A stretch of DNA of 53,783 bases from JAOAIV01 sp038849555 (GCA_038849555.1 JAWCMT010000007.1:1-53783), one strand, 5' to 3'; shown: positions 1 through 9,074, counted from the stretch's first letter. Made by a program: numbers and translations. Notes: generated by a model from the letters alone, not told the origin.

Positions 1-2
1 GA

Positions 3-749
3 GCATTCCAAGAGCTCGGTGTTCAAGCTGAAATCTTACACGTGAACGAATTGGCTAAACATCGAAACTTGCTGGATTATCAAGCGCTTGTTTTCCCCGG
101 CGGCTTCTCCTTCGGCGATTACGTGCGCGCCGGCGCTATACTGGCAAGATGGCTATCAGCCAAGCTTGGCAAAGAAATCAGAGCATTCGTTGACGATAAC
201 AGGCCAATTCTTGGCATATGCAACGGCTTCCAAGTTCTCGTTGAATACGGTCTGCTTCCAGGATTTGAGGGCATAAGCGAGTATCCAGAAGCCGCTTTAG
301 CCGCGAATATCCCGCAGGGCTACAATTGCCGCTGGGTCTACCTAAAACAGGAAAACAGGGGCAAATGCGTGTTTACAAGCAAAGTCCCCGAGGGCAGCGT
401 GCTCAGAATACCAGTGGCGCATTCTGAAGGGCGGTTCCTTTTCCCCCGAGAGAGGCAGCAGAAGCTACTTGAGCGGCTCATCGAAAATGACATGCTTGTT
501 TTCCGCTACTGCAGCAAAAGCGGAGAATACGCGGAGGGCAAGTACCCAGCAAACCCAAATGGCTCTTTTCACGATATCGCTGGCATATGCAATAGGGAAG
601 GAACCATCTTTGGTTTGATGCCGCATCCTGAAAGGGCGTTTTACTGGTGGCAGCAGCCTGACTGGACGCGCCAAGAAAGGATGCCGCAGTATGGCGACGG
701 AAAACTGGTTTTCGAAAGCATAGTGGACTATTTAACCAAGAAGTTCTAA
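3..749 (+). CDS. purQ: PurQ, FGAM synthase glutaminase subunit (5' truncated)
   Basis: Glutamine amidotransferase subunit of phosphoribosylformylglycinamidine synthase; it supplies ammonia to PurL in the fourth step of purine synthesis. The reading frame is open from the window edge. The GTG at 42 is only an internal Val codon, because the residues before it (AFQELGVQAEILH) fit a PurQ N-terminus, so the true start lies outside the window. Visible class I amidotransferase marks are the FPGGFSFGDYVRAGA block, the nucleophile Cys in GICNGFQVL (codon at about 219) and the His-Glu pair in MPHPERAF. The 3' end overlaps the convergent kinase gene by 18 bp. purL or purS may lie just upstream, but this is not visible. 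Assignment is secure. Confidence 0.95.
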   Translation, partial: AFQELGVQAEILHVNELAKHRNLLDYQALVFPGGFSFGDYVRAGAILARWLSAKLGKEIRAFVDDNRPILGICNGFQVLVEYGLLPGFEGISEYPEAALAANIPQGYNCRWVYLKQENRGKCVFTSKVPEGSVLRIPVAHSEGRFLFPRERQQKLLERLIENDMLVFRYCSKSGEYAEGKYPANPNGSFHDIAGICNREGTIFGLMPHPERAFYWWQQPDWTRQERMPQYGDGKLVFESIVDYLTKKF

Positions 750-1646
750 GTCCCGAGTGAACGGCAACCCCGCCCTGGCGCCCATTTTCATTATACACCG
801 CGAAGCAACAAAGTTGCCCAGCTTCCCACATTCCTGCAAGCTTTTCCCATTAAGCAGACCATAAAGGAAGCCTGCGCAGAAGGCGTCGCCTGCGCCTGTG
901 GTGTCCACAACCTTCACGTTAAGCGCCTTTATCAAATGGCTTTCACGTCCATCTGTAACGTAGCATCCGCCGCTTCCAAGCTTGACGGCGACGATTTTAA
1001 CGCCTTTTTCCAGCATGAAGTCAGCTCCTTTGCGGTAGTCCGCTTTCCCAGTCAAAAGCTTAAGCTCCAAGGCGTTTGGCATTAGAATATAGGTTCTTCG
1101 AATTATGGGCTCCAGCGCCGCGAAGCCTCTTCGAGCGTATAAAGCGCCTGGGTCAAAGCTAACCTTGACTTGGGCGGGTATGGCGTCTAAAAGTTTCTTT
1201 TGAGTTTCAAACGACTTGTCTCCTACGAAGGAGGTTAAGTGCAGAAACCGCGTTTGCGAAGCGTAATCCATGTTAACTTCTTCATAGGTTATGGTGTCGT
1301 TGACGCCTGAGTTAATGTACAACGCGCGACCGCCTTTTCTGTCCACGAAACCAAAGACTGCGCCGCTTCGGCCCTGCTCCGCGCGGATTACGCCCTGCGT
1401 GTCTACACCTTCGCTGAGGAAGCTTTCGATTAGCAGGTCGCCTTCTCTATCGCAGCCCACCTTACCTATGAAGCCAACGCGGCAGCCTAACCGTGCGAGG
1501 CCGACAGTGGTGTTGGCTGCTGAGCCGCCGCAGTCTTCGCTGTAATCTTCGATGAAGCTTTCTTCTTCCTCTTTGGCGATTCTGTTAACTTTGAAGAGTT
1601 TATCCACGTTAAGCGCGCCGAAGCCTACGACATCAAAGCGGCTCAT
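732..1646 (-). CDS. PfkB-family sugar/nucleoside kinase
   Basis: Ribokinase-fold kinase of 304 aa. The N-terminal glycine-rich part (GFGALNVD, then CGGSAANTTVGLARLG) binds the substrate. The C-terminal TTGAGDAFCAGF motif holds the anion hole and catalytic Asp typical of PfkB kinases. Substrate cannot be read from sequence; ribose, nucleosides (archaeal NK, MJ0406-like) and sugars are all possible. It is last in the purF-purD-HAD-ftr operon, with its ATG overlapping the ftr stop by 4 bp, so translational coupling is likely. The purine context makes a nucleoside or ribose substrate reasonable, but that is inference from position. Confidence 0.85.
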   Translation of the reverse strand: MSRFDVVGFGALNVDKLFKVNRIAKEEEESFIEDYSEDCGGSAANTTVGLARLGCRVGFIGKVGCDREGDLLIESFLSEGVDTQGVIRAEQGRSGAVFGFVDRKGGRALYINSGVNDTITYEEVNMDYASQTRFLHLTSFVGDKSFETQKKLLDAIPAQVKVSFDPGALYARRGFAALEPIIRRTYILMPNALELKLLTGKADYRKGADFMLEKGVKIVAVKLGSGGCYVTDGRESHLIKALNVKVVDTTGAGDAFCAGFLYGLLNGKSLQECGKLGNFVASRCIMKMGARAGLPFTRDLELLG

Positions 1647-2554
1647 GAAATCATCTCGCGTAGGTAAATTTTGTAGTCACCTAGTTTTCCGCCGTAGTTT
1701 CCCGCGGAAACGCGCAGGACGCCGTCAACGCTTAGCACAGAGTGAATTCCCTCTTTCATGGCTTGCTTGACCGCATCCATCGAGACGCCGTTAATAACTA
1801 TCTCGGGTATGTAGCGCACGCCTTTAGGAACTAAGGAGGCGCTCTTTAGCCGCGGCTTCAGCGAGGGGCAATATGGATGGTTCGTGGTGGGGCCTATGGC
1901 GGGGAAGCGTGTTTCAGGCTTGGAGCCGGCGGAGCAAACATCAAACGGTGTGACTACTCCTGCTACTGTGTGTATGGCTTCCAGCGCTTTTCTGCCTGCC
2001 TTCTTCACGGCTTCTTTTGTTTTGCACATGACCCAAAAGTTCGCGCCCATTACGCCACGCGCGTAGCCCAGCTGCCGCTCGATGATGAAGTTGGGAACCA
2101 TAAGCGGCACGACGATGACCTCTCGGTCATAGCGCTTTTCAGTCCACTCGTAGCCGTCGCCGCAGTGGCCCACCCGCTCCATCATATCCAGCTTTCCCTC
2201 CGCATTGGGCAAGGCGTCAAAAACCGCGGTGAAGGGCTTAACCAGAATATCCTGCCGTATCCTGTAGGACAATTCGGTTTCAAACTTTTTCAAAGACGCA
2301 GTAAAAGACGTTTGGGGGTTTATTGCACCCCAGAACTGCAACAACGCGCCTTCACGGTGGTCAGGCGTTTCCTCTTTGCTTAGCCATTTCTCGATGCCGC
2401 CCTCCACTCGGCCGATCACCACGGAAGGCGTTGCAGTTGCGTCTTCAACTGCGCTGCGAACCGTGCGTTTATCGTCAGCTGTAACTATTATGCGGCAAAA
2501 AATCCCGGCGAAAGCTTCAGCATAGGTATCCTCAACTATGGGTTTAGCCACCAT
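1643..2554 (-). CDS. ftr: Formylmethanofuran:tetrahydromethanopterin formyltransferase
   Basis: Cytosolic C1 enzyme moving the formyl group between methanofuran and tetrahydromethanopterin, as in the methyl branch of the archaeal Wood-Ljungdahl pathway. Family marks seen are the N-terminal EDTYAEAFAGIFCRI, the GGIEKWL plus ETPDHREGALLQFW region, and the C-terminal segment ending in DYKIYLREM. Its 303 aa match the usual length of about 297. The gene directly abuts the upstream HAD gene (1 bp) and overlaps the downstream kinase by 4 bp, placing it inside a purine operon rather than with fwd/mch genes. I infer a link through formyl supply to purine synthesis. Identity is confident; direction of flux is unknown. 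Confidence 0.9.
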   Translation of the reverse strand: MVAKPIVEDTYAEAFAGIFCRIIVTADDKRTVRSAVEDATATPSVVIGRVEGGIEKWLSKEETPDHREGALLQFWGAINPQTSFTASLKKFETELSYRIRQDILVKPFTAVFDALPNAEGKLDMMERVGHCGDGYEWTEKRYDREVIVVPLMVPNFIIERQLGYARGVMGANFWVMCKTKEAVKKAGRKALEAIHTVAGVVTPFDVCSAGSKPETRFPAIGPTTNHPYCPSLKPRLKSASLVPKGVRYIPEIVINGVSMDAVKQAMKEGIHSVLSVDGVLRVSAGNYGGKLGDYKIYLREMIS

Positions 2555-3637
2555 TTACCCCAGCCTCCCTATGCATTCGCCTCTCACTCGCCGTCTAAAC
2601 TCGCTACTTTCTTTGGCTGCTGCCTCCATATTTTCCGCTGTTACTATTTGAACTTTAGGCAAAGCCTTAGGGTATAATGCGAAGAGTTTGCCGCGCAAGT
2701 GAGGGCTAACTGGGCTGTTCTGTAGCGTTTCATGGCTCCAGTTTTCCAGCACCGCCAATGTCCTCTGTTTCCCAAGGGCAAAGAATAAGTCAGAGATTAC
2801 GGCGGTTACGATGCTGCTTTCGGATAGCACTGCAACTTCAGCGCTTTTTACCGCGTACTCGTTGCCGTTGAATGAAACTGTTAGGCCGCCGCGGCTTCTA
2901 ACGAGTTTGAAGGCTTCAACGTCGGTTATGCTGTCGCCCACGTACATTACATCAGATAGCTGCGCGCCTACACGCTCCACAGCGTTCTCTATGGCCTCAG
3001 CCTTCTGGCTTCCGCCCACTGTAGTTACTTCCGAGAAGATTCGACCTATACCGGTGCTTGCAAGCTCGCTCCAGAAAATCTTGTCCAAGCGCCTAATTGT
3101 TTCTTGGTCAACTGGCGAAAACTCTTCTATTGTTTTTGCTGCTGGAGGAATAGATATCATCGGCGTCTGCGCGATTTCTTTGGCTATTTTTTTCAGCCAA
3201 TCCTTTTCCTTTTCGCTGATGCTATACTTGTCGAGGCTTAATTTGGTGCAGTACGTGTTTTCATAGGGAAACGTTGTGGCTCTGCAGAGCGCCTTGATAT
3301 AATGCTCATAGCTTGTGCTGACAATAAATGCGCTGGCTACTGTCTGCACATGCTGCAGTGTTTCCCTGCTGTTTGCGATTAAAATTAGGTTTTCTGCGGA
3401 GAACTCTTCCATCTGCTCGTCAGTAACGTCGTAAGCCTTTAGGAAGGGGAGAATCAGCTTTAGCGTGCTGCCCGCGGAGTAGCCTGGCCGCTTAAAAACG
3501 TCAGCAAGCACGTCGTCATATTTGCTTATGAGCGCGAAAAGTTTGTCTCCGTTTGGAACGAAATGTGCGGTTATCTCGTAGGCGTTGTCGTTTTTGCTTA
3601 TGGGACCCTCGCAGTCGGATATGAAAACGGGCTTCAC
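2555..3637 (-). CDS. HAD-superfamily phosphohydrolase, EhaR/COG4030-like
   Basis: The N-terminus (KPVFISDCEGPISKND) gives the HAD motif I Asp and a long cap. The C-terminal block VMYVGDSITDVEAFK is HAD motif IV with its acidic pair. Length (360 aa) and opening resemble the archaeal family first named after EhaR of the methanogen Eha hydrogenase operon (COG4030), whose biochemical role is not established. No hydrogenase gene is nearby. It overlaps purD by 4 bp upstream and abuts ftr downstream, so it is co-transcribed with purine genes. A phosphatase on a nucleotide or C1 intermediate is possible but is inference only. Confidence 0.7.
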   Translation of the reverse strand: MKPVFISDCEGPISKNDNAYEITAHFVPNGDKLFALISKYDDVLADVFKRPGYSAGSTLKLILPFLKAYDVTDEQMEEFSAENLILIANSRETLQHVQTVASAFIVSTSYEHYIKALCRATTFPYENTYCTKLSLDKYSISEKEKDWLKKIAKEIAQTPMISIPPAAKTIEEFSPVDQETIRRLDKIFWSELASTGIGRIFSEVTTVGGSQKAEAIENAVERVGAQLSDVMYVGDSITDVEAFKLVRSRGGLTVSFNGNEYAVKSAEVAVLSESSIVTAVISDLFFALGKQRTLAVLENWSHETLQNSPVSPHLRGKLFALYPKALPKVQIVTAENMEAAAKESSEFRRRVRGECIGRLG

Positions 3638-5049
3638 AGTTTACGCCTCAACTGTTCCATGTGGCTCATGCTCTGCGCTATATGCTGCTTTGAGGCTATG
3701 TCGGTTCGGTTCCAGAGCGCGCCTCCGCTTATTGCCCGCGTGCCCTCTAATGAAATCTGCCGCGCTTCCTCAATGTCCGTGCCGATGCCTAAAACGCCCA
3801 CTGCTCGGGATTTCAACGCGTAAGTCTTGCCGTCTCTGACTTCCATTGAGCCGGGGTAAACTCTGATTCTGTCGCCGTATTTTTCTGCAAGCGCGTAAGC
3901 CCGTGAGAGGTCAACTGGTGTGTCCACCGTTGCCTTATCGATTAGGTTTGGGAAGGCTTCTGCGTAGCCGCCGTAAGTGGGTGGAACCTTGTAAGTCAAC
4001 ACGGCCGCGGTCTTCTCTAGGTCAACACGCGTAAGGTTGCCTTCTAAAATTTTGAAGCATACGTCAACGAAATCATCCTTCAAAAGTGGAAGAATAGATA
4101 TGATTTCTGGGTCTCCTGGGCGACTGTTATTCTCAAGAACCTTTATGCCCTTTCCAGTATGCATAAAAGCTAGATACAAGGGCACGCCCCTCAAAGCCGC
4201 GCCATCGCTTATTTTCGACGCCCATTCCTCAAAAATCTTCTTGGCAAGCGCAAGCTCGCATTCCCGCTCAGCCTCTGTCAGGAAAGGCAACTTGTCATCT
4301 GCGTCTTTGTAGGCGCCCATCCCGCCTGTATTCGGTCCCTTGTCGCCGTCGAATGCGCGCTTGTAATCTCGCGTGTCAGGCAGGGGAACCAGATGCTTGC
4401 CGTCGCAGAATGCTTGAAAACTGGATTCTTCGCCTTCTACTTTCTCTTCTATTATAACCGCGCCATGCTGGAAGTTTGAAATGAAATGCTCAAAGAGCTG
4501 TTCGCGTGTGGTGAAGTGGTCACCCCAAACGCCTACGCCTTTGCCAGCCGCTGGCTTGTCAGGCTTCACCACCGCTTGATTCTCAAGCTCATCAAGCCAC
4601 CTGTAAACATCCTTCTTCACAGCTGCTATCCCATCATACTCTTGTGGGTTAAAAATTTTGAAGCGCGGATTCAGCTCCGGCGCTATTTCCTGCAGTAGCA
4701 AGCGCTGCTGAACCTTGCTGGCTTCTATGGCGTAATCCCTTGTCGGGCAGATTACTGGGATGCCTGTCCGCTGCTCCACAAGGTCGCGGACGCCCTCGAT
4801 TATGGGTTTTTCAGGGCCGACCATTACAAAGTCAAGTTTGTCCCTGTTAGCCTCGGCAAACTTGCAGATCTGCTCGATGTTCAAATCAGGTATAACTACA
4901 TGCTTCGTCGCCCTTTTCACATTGAACGGATTGCGCTGCTTATCTGCGATGTAAAGCTCCACTTTGTGGTTTTTGCTTCGGGCGAAAGCGTCAACCATAG
5001 CGGCTTCTCTTGAGCCGTATGACACGACGAGTATGCCTACTTTCTCCAT
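3634..5049 (-). CDS. purD: Phosphoribosylamine-glycine ligase (GARS)
   Basis: ATP-grasp enzyme making glycinamide ribonucleotide from phosphoribosylamine and glycine, step 2 of purine synthesis. Domains seen are an N-terminal Rossmann-like part (GILVVSYGSREAAMVDAF), the ATP-grasp lysine/glycine loop (VVKPDKPAAGKGVGVW), the metal-binding part FMHTGKGIKVLENNSRPGDPE, and a C-terminal rudimentary-hybrid motif domain. I prefer the ATG at 5049 over an in-frame GTG at 5058, because an AAAGGTG sequence sits a few bases before it. It follows purF at a short gap and overlaps the HAD gene by 4 bp. Confidence 0.93.
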   Translation of the reverse strand: MEKVGILVVSYGSREAAMVDAFARSKNHKVELYIADKQRNPFNVKRATKHVVIPDLNIEQICKFAEANRDKLDFVMVGPEKPIIEGVRDLVEQRTGIPVICPTRDYAIEASKVQQRLLLQEIAPELNPRFKIFNPQEYDGIAAVKKDVYRWLDELENQAVVKPDKPAAGKGVGVWGDHFTTREQLFEHFISNFQHGAVIIEEKVEGEESSFQAFCDGKHLVPLPDTRDYKRAFDGDKGPNTGGMGAYKDADDKLPFLTEAERECELALAKKIFEEWASKISDGAALRGVPLYLAFMHTGKGIKVLENNSRPGDPEIISILPLLKDDFVDVCFKILEGNLTRVDLEKTAAVLTYKVPPTYGGYAEAFPNLIDKATVDTPVDLSRAYALAEKYGDRIRVYPGSMEVRDGKTYALKSRAVGVLGIGTDIEEARQISLEGTRAISGGALWNRTDIASKQHIAQSMSHMEQLRRKL

Positions 5050-5084
5050 GAACGACACCTTTGTTAGAGAATAAACGGAAACGC

Positions 5085-6620
5085 TTAATTTGCTTTACCA
5101 CTATGCGTCTGGCTGCTTTCACAGGTTTCGTAGATTCTTCCTTTTTCTTCGTAGCCTTTAAGGAATTTTTCTTTCATTTCGTCAGCTAACTTTTGAGCAT
5201 AAGGCGTAGGATACTCTCCTGTAACGCATGCTAAACATAGCTCGCTGCGAGTGTGGCCTGTGGCGTGCACTAATCCTTCAATGGATTGATAGCATACGGC
5301 GTCTGCGCCTATTATCTTCGCAATTTCTTCAGCATTATGCCGCGACCCTATCAGTTGCCCATAAGTTGCCATGTCAATGCCGTAGAGGCACGGGCCAATT
5401 ATGCGTGGGAACGTCACGAACATGTAGACTCTTTTGGCGCCTGCGCGGCGCAGCTTTTCTATAATAATCTTTGTGGTGTCGCCGCGGACTATGCTGTCCT
5501 CGGTGACTATAACCCGTTTCCCTTGGACTTTTGAGCCGAGAATGTTTACTTTACGGTCAATTGTCGAAAAGCGCTCATTATTCAGCAGTATGAAGGCTCT
5601 TTCGGTGACGTAGCGATGCCGACGTGATGCACGCTCCCACCTAAGCCCAGAAGCCTCGTGAACACCCATTGCTGAATCATCGCCGGTCTCAGGCACGGAG
5701 AGAATGACATCAGCGTCTTTAACGATTTCCGGGTATTCCTTAACGAGGTTTCTTCCAAAATCCTCACGGATTTCGTAAACGTATTTGCCGTCAAACCTTG
5801 AGTCAGGCCTTGCGAAGTAGGCGTATTCAAAAGCGCAGAACGCCCTGCGCGGGTTTTTCACGAGCGGTATGCGTTCGAACCCCTCTTTTGAAACTTTCAC
5901 GAGCTCGCCTGGCTCAAGCTCGAAATCTCTGATGAAACCATTCATGTCTAAGCTTACGGTTTCTGAGGAAAACGCATAAGTTGAGCCGTCTGGGCTGTGC
6001 CCGGCGCAAAGCGGCTTTATGCCATGTGGATCTTTAAACGCGAAAAGTTCACCGTTCGCGGTTAAGCCTATCACGGAGAATGCGCCGTCAAGGCTTTGCA
6101 TACATTCCTTCACAGCGTCTGCGAGGTTTCCGCATCTGTCGAGTTCAAGCAGCAATTTCTGGCAAATTATGTCTGAATCACAATCATATGAGAAGCCTAG
6201 AAAGTTCTTCTCTAGTTCCTTTCTTAACTGCAGAGCATTAGCAATGTTGCCGTTAAATGAAACCGCAAGTTTTAAGCCGTTTATCGATGCGGTAACTGGT
6301 TGAGTGCCCTGAATTATTGAGGCCTCATCGCTTTTTCCTGAAGTAGTATATCGCACATTGCCTAAGCCCACATGCCCTGGCAAGCGCGTGAGCCATTCCT
6401 GTATGCTGCTGGTTCGCAGTTTAGGCACTAATCCAAGTTCTTTGTGCACGTGAAACCGCTCATTATCATAGGTGAGAAAGCCATGTGACTGGTGGCCCCG
6501 GTGGTTTTGGGCGCGTAGTCCCCAATAAATATACGGGAAGACTGGTTCGTCTCTGAAGTTTATTGCGCTGAATACACCGCAGCCTATTCTAGGTCCCTTC
6601 TTCTGATGGGAAATAAACAA
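5085..6620 (-). CDS. purF: Amidophosphoribosyltransferase
   Basis: First committed step of purine synthesis: PRPP plus glutamine to phosphoribosylamine. The N-terminal Ntn glutaminase has its nucleophile Cys14 in GCGVFSAI, so a 13-residue propeptide must be cleaved. The C-terminal phosphoribosyltransferase carries the PRPP loop VIVTEDSIVRGDTT. The usual KNRYVGRTFI segment reads RHRYVTERAFI, a modest divergence. Start is TTG at 6620: no ATG or GTG is in frame before Cys14, and a strong TATA-like element about 35 nt upstream makes the mRNA nearly leaderless. First gene of the purF-purD-HAD-ftr-PfkB operon. Confidence 0.93.
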   Translation of the reverse strand: MFISHQKKGPRIGCGVFSAINFRDEPVFPYIYWGLRAQNHRGHQSHGFLTYDNERFHVHKELGLVPKLRTSSIQEWLTRLPGHVGLGNVRYTTSGKSDEASIIQGTQPVTASINGLKLAVSFNGNIANALQLRKELEKNFLGFSYDCDSDIICQKLLLELDRCGNLADAVKECMQSLDGAFSVIGLTANGELFAFKDPHGIKPLCAGHSPDGSTYAFSSETVSLDMNGFIRDFELEPGELVKVSKEGFERIPLVKNPRRAFCAFEYAYFARPDSRFDGKYVYEIREDFGRNLVKEYPEIVKDADVILSVPETGDDSAMGVHEASGLRWERASRRHRYVTERAFILLNNERFSTIDRKVNILGSKVQGKRVIVTEDSIVRGDTTKIIIEKLRRAGAKRVYMFVTFPRIIGPCLYGIDMATYGQLIGSRHNAEEIAKIIGADAVCYQSIEGLVHATGHTRSELCLACVTGEYPTPYAQKLADEMKEKFLKGYEEKGRIYETCESSQTHSGKAN

Positions 6621-6646
6621 AGCGGGGTTTATCAGCTTTTAGCACA

Positions 6647-6662
6647 TTTTTAATTAAAAAGC
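6647..6662 (-). promoter_or_regulatory. Box A promoter of the purF operon
   Basis: On the minus strand this reads GCTTTTTAATTAAAAA, a good archaeal TATA box about 35-40 nt before the purF TTG. Transcription should start near 6625-6632, giving an almost leaderless mRNA. Prediction from spacing only. Confidence 0.5.
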
Positions 6663-6795
6663 ATGGAAAAAGAAGATCTGAATCAAGCAATTTTCCTTTT
6701 CTGGCCCTTTGGTTTTTACATTAGTTTTGCAAATTACTGAATGAGGAATACATGTTAAGGAAAATGTACGTGGGAAAAATGAAAGGCGTTGTTTA

Positions 6796-7965
6796 CTACT
6801 TTAGTGCTTTCCGCAATTCTTCCGCCTTGTCCGTGCATTCCCATGTGAAGTCAGGGTCATCTCTTCCGAAGTGACCGAAGACCGCGGTTTTCCGGTATAT
6901 GGGCCTGAGTAAGCGCAGGTGCTCTATTATCGCTTTAGGCCGCATATCAAAGTGCTTCTTCACCAGCGCCAGAATCTCGTCGTCGGGCAGTTTTCCAGTA
7001 CCGCATGTGCTTACGAACACGGATACGGGCTGTGCTAAGCCAATGGCGTAGGCTATTTGAACCTCGCACTCATCTGCCAAGCCCGAGGCAACTATGTTTT
7101 TGGCAATATACCTTGCCATGTAACTGCCTGACCTGTCTACTTTAGAGGGGTCTTTTCCCGAGAAGCATCCACCGCCGTGGCTTCCAAAGCCGCCGTATGT
7201 GTCAACGATTATTTTTCGCCCTGTCAGACCTGAATCCGCTAAGGTTCCGCCGATCACGAAGCGCCCTGTGCCGTTAACGATGTATTTTGTTTCCGAAGTC
7301 AACATTTCCGCGGGAATAATCGCTTTGACCACTTGGTTAATTACGTCTTCTCTTACTTTTGCTTCGTCAACTTCCTCTGTATGCTGCGCAGCGATGACCA
7401 CGGTGTGCACTTTTACTGGTTTTCCATCACAATATTCCACTGTAACCTGTGATTTGCAGTCAGGCCGCAGATATGGCAGGATTTTCTGTTTTCTGCAGTC
7501 CGCTAGTCTTTTGACAAGCTTATGCGCAAGCATTATCGGCATCGGCATCAGCTCCTTCGTCTCGTTTGTGGCGTATCCAAACATCATCCCTTGGTCTCCA
7601 GCACCCTGCTCATGGTTTGCCGTTTCATTAACGCCCATTGCAATGTCGGGAGACTGCTCTTCCAAAGAGACGAGAATGCCGCAAGTTTCCCAGTCCAAGC
7701 CATCTTTCGCGTTGTCGAATCCGATTTCTCGCAGTGTGTTTCTAACGATTTTGGGAATTGACACGTAGCAGGATGTTGTGATTTGACCTGTGACTATGAC
7801 ATTTCCCTGCATCACCAGCGTTTCGCAGTCAACCCGTGCTCTCGGGTCTTTAGCTATAATCGCGTCCAGAACACTGTCAGAAATCTGGTCGGCAACTTTG
7901 TCAGGATGTCCCTCGCCTACTGATTCTGAAGTAAACAAGTATTTCCCTTTTCGTCTCATAGGCAC
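6796..7965 (-). CDS. metK: S-adenosylmethionine synthetase, bacterial type
   Basis: Makes SAM from ATP and methionine. The sequence is of the bacterial/eukaryal MetK family, not the divergent archaeal MAT: GHPDK at residues 19-23, GAGDQGMMFGYA from residue 121, and the GGGCFSGKDPSKVDRS P-loop-like signature. The 389-aa length fits bacterial MetK (about 385-395). Start is GTG 7965 or ATG 7959; a TATA-like box at 7989-8000 would place the mRNA 5' end within a few bases of either, so translation may be leaderless. Divergent from ridA. Lateral acquisition from bacteria is a reasonable inference. Confidence 0.95.
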   Translation of the reverse strand: MPMRRKGKYLFTSESVGEGHPDKVADQISDSVLDAIIAKDPRARVDCETLVMQGNVIVTGQITTSCYVSIPKIVRNTLREIGFDNAKDGLDWETCGILVSLEEQSPDIAMGVNETANHEQGAGDQGMMFGYATNETKELMPMPIMLAHKLVKRLADCRKQKILPYLRPDCKSQVTVEYCDGKPVKVHTVVIAAQHTEEVDEAKVREDVINQVVKAIIPAEMLTSETKYIVNGTGRFVIGGTLADSGLTGRKIIVDTYGGFGSHGGGCFSGKDPSKVDRSGSYMARYIAKNIVASGLADECEVQIAYAIGLAQPVSVFVSTCGTGKLPDDEILALVKKHFDMRPKAIIEHLRLLRPIYRKTAVFGHFGRDDPDFTWECTDKAEELRKALK

Positions 7966-7988
7966 ACTTCATTAAAGCTACAATTGAG

Positions 7989-8000
7989 CGTTTTATTAAC
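7989..8000 (-). promoter_or_regulatory. metK box A
   Basis: Minus-strand GTTAATAAAACG about 25-30 nt before the metK start codons, at archaeal TATA distance for a near-leaderless transcript. Confidence 0.4.
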
Positions 8001-8063
8001 TTATCATTTTTCTTAAAAGGCTTTCTACATTTTCAAGTAGAACTAAACAAACCAGCGCTCACG

Positions 8064-8076
8064 TTTTTTTAATTTA
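8064..8076 (+). promoter_or_regulatory. ridA box A
   Basis: TTTTTTTAATTTA about 54 nt upstream of the ATG at 8130. The predicted transcript start (about 8095-8100) falls after the upstream in-frame ATG at 8082, which argues for the 8130 start. Confidence 0.45.
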
Positions 8077-8129
8077 CAAAAGTGATTTTAGGCGTCCATG
8101 ACAAAAAGAAAATGTGGAGAGCCATAACC

Positions 8130-8507
8130 ATGAAGGAGACTATTCAAACCGAGGATGCGCCCAAGCCAGTAGGGCCCTACAGCCAAGCGGTAAAGGCGGG
8201 CAATTTCCTTTTTGTTTCAGGCCAATTAGCTATAGACCCAAAAGAAGGCAAAATAATCGATGGCGATATTAAGGCGCAGACTGCACAGGTCATGCGGAAC
8301 ATAAAGGCGATACTGAACGCTGCAGGCTACGACTTAAACGACATAGTGCAGGTTACCGTTTACCTTTCATCTATGGCGCTTTTCAGCGAATTCAACAGCG
8401 AATACGCAAAATACTTCAGTAAAGAGCCGTCAGCACGCGCCACAGTTGGAATAGAGCTTATGCCCGGCGCTCTTATCGAAATTTCCGCCATAGCCTACAA
8501 GGAATGA
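8130..8507 (+). CDS. ridA: RidA/YjgF/UK114 enamine-imine deaminase
   Basis: Small trimeric cytosolic protein that hydrolyses reactive 2-aminoacrylate and other enamines/imines from PLP enzymes. Typical marks are the N-terminal APKPVGPYSQAVKAG block, FVSGQLAIDP, the helix NIKAILNAAGYDLNDIVQVTVY, and the conserved Arg in ARATVGIELMPGALIEI. From ATG 8130 the protein is 125 aa, the usual length. A GGAG sits 10 nt before it, and the predicted transcript start lies downstream of the longer in-frame ATG at 8082. Stands alone, divergent from metK. Confidence 0.93.
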   Translation: MKETIQTEDAPKPVGPYSQAVKAGNFLFVSGQLAIDPKEGKIIDGDIKAQTAQVMRNIKAILNAAGYDLNDIVQVTVYLSSMALFSEFNSEYAKYFSKEPSARATVGIELMPGALIEISAIAYKE

Positions 8508-8727
8508 AAAACTAGTTAACATCTCTTTAGTTATGGCAGCAGTTTCTGCGTCATCAGTTACGTGGTACAGGGCTACGCAACAATAAAGCAATTGATAAAT
8601 TAGATGCCTCAAAAAGTGGAGGGCAACTGCTTGTTACTAGGGCAAGCGTCAGCAATATTGCCAACTATTATCTTTAGTATATGCTTAAATGGTTGTGAAC
8701 ATACTAAGTGTTCAGGTGCAAGCTAGT

Positions 8728-9000
8728 ATGAGCGAATCAAACGAAAAACCTCAAGAGAAACTCCCCATCTCCGAAGTATACAAGGTTATTGATTATGTTA
8801 CCATTTTTAAGAGCTCGAAATGGTGGGAAGCCATCGTGCTTTACGAGTCGTATGGAAAGCGGGCGGTTGGCGTGTACCTTTGGGTTAAAAAGAATGACGC
8901 TTGGAAAAGAAAAAACAAGTTCAGCCTTAGGAATTTGGAAGAATGGAATAAAATTAAAGAAGCCATTGACAAGCTTGCTCCGAAGCTTGCTGCGAAGTAA
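8728..9000 (+). CDS. Small conserved protein, possibly PC4-like ssDNA-binding
   Basis: Predicted 90 aa. The central part alternates hydrophobic and basic/aromatic residues (KWWEAIVLYESYGKRAVGVYL), followed by FSLRNLEEWNKIKEAIDKL. This strand-rich then helix layout recalls the transcription coactivator PC4/YdbC fold, but the match is by shape only. A longer in-frame start exists at 8689, yet the TATA-like GCTTAAAT at 8683-8690 would place the transcript start near 8712, so ATG 8728 is preferred. Function unknown. Confidence 0.6.
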   Translation: MSESNEKPQEKLPISEVYKVIDYVTIFKSSKWWEAIVLYESYGKRAVGVYLWVKKNDAWKRKNKFSLRNLEEWNKIKEAIDKLAPKLAAK

Positions 9001-9074
9001 GGTTTGTGTGGTGCAGGTTATCTCTTGATTTCTCGCAGTTTTTAGCCTTACTCAAAAATTATTAATAATTAACC

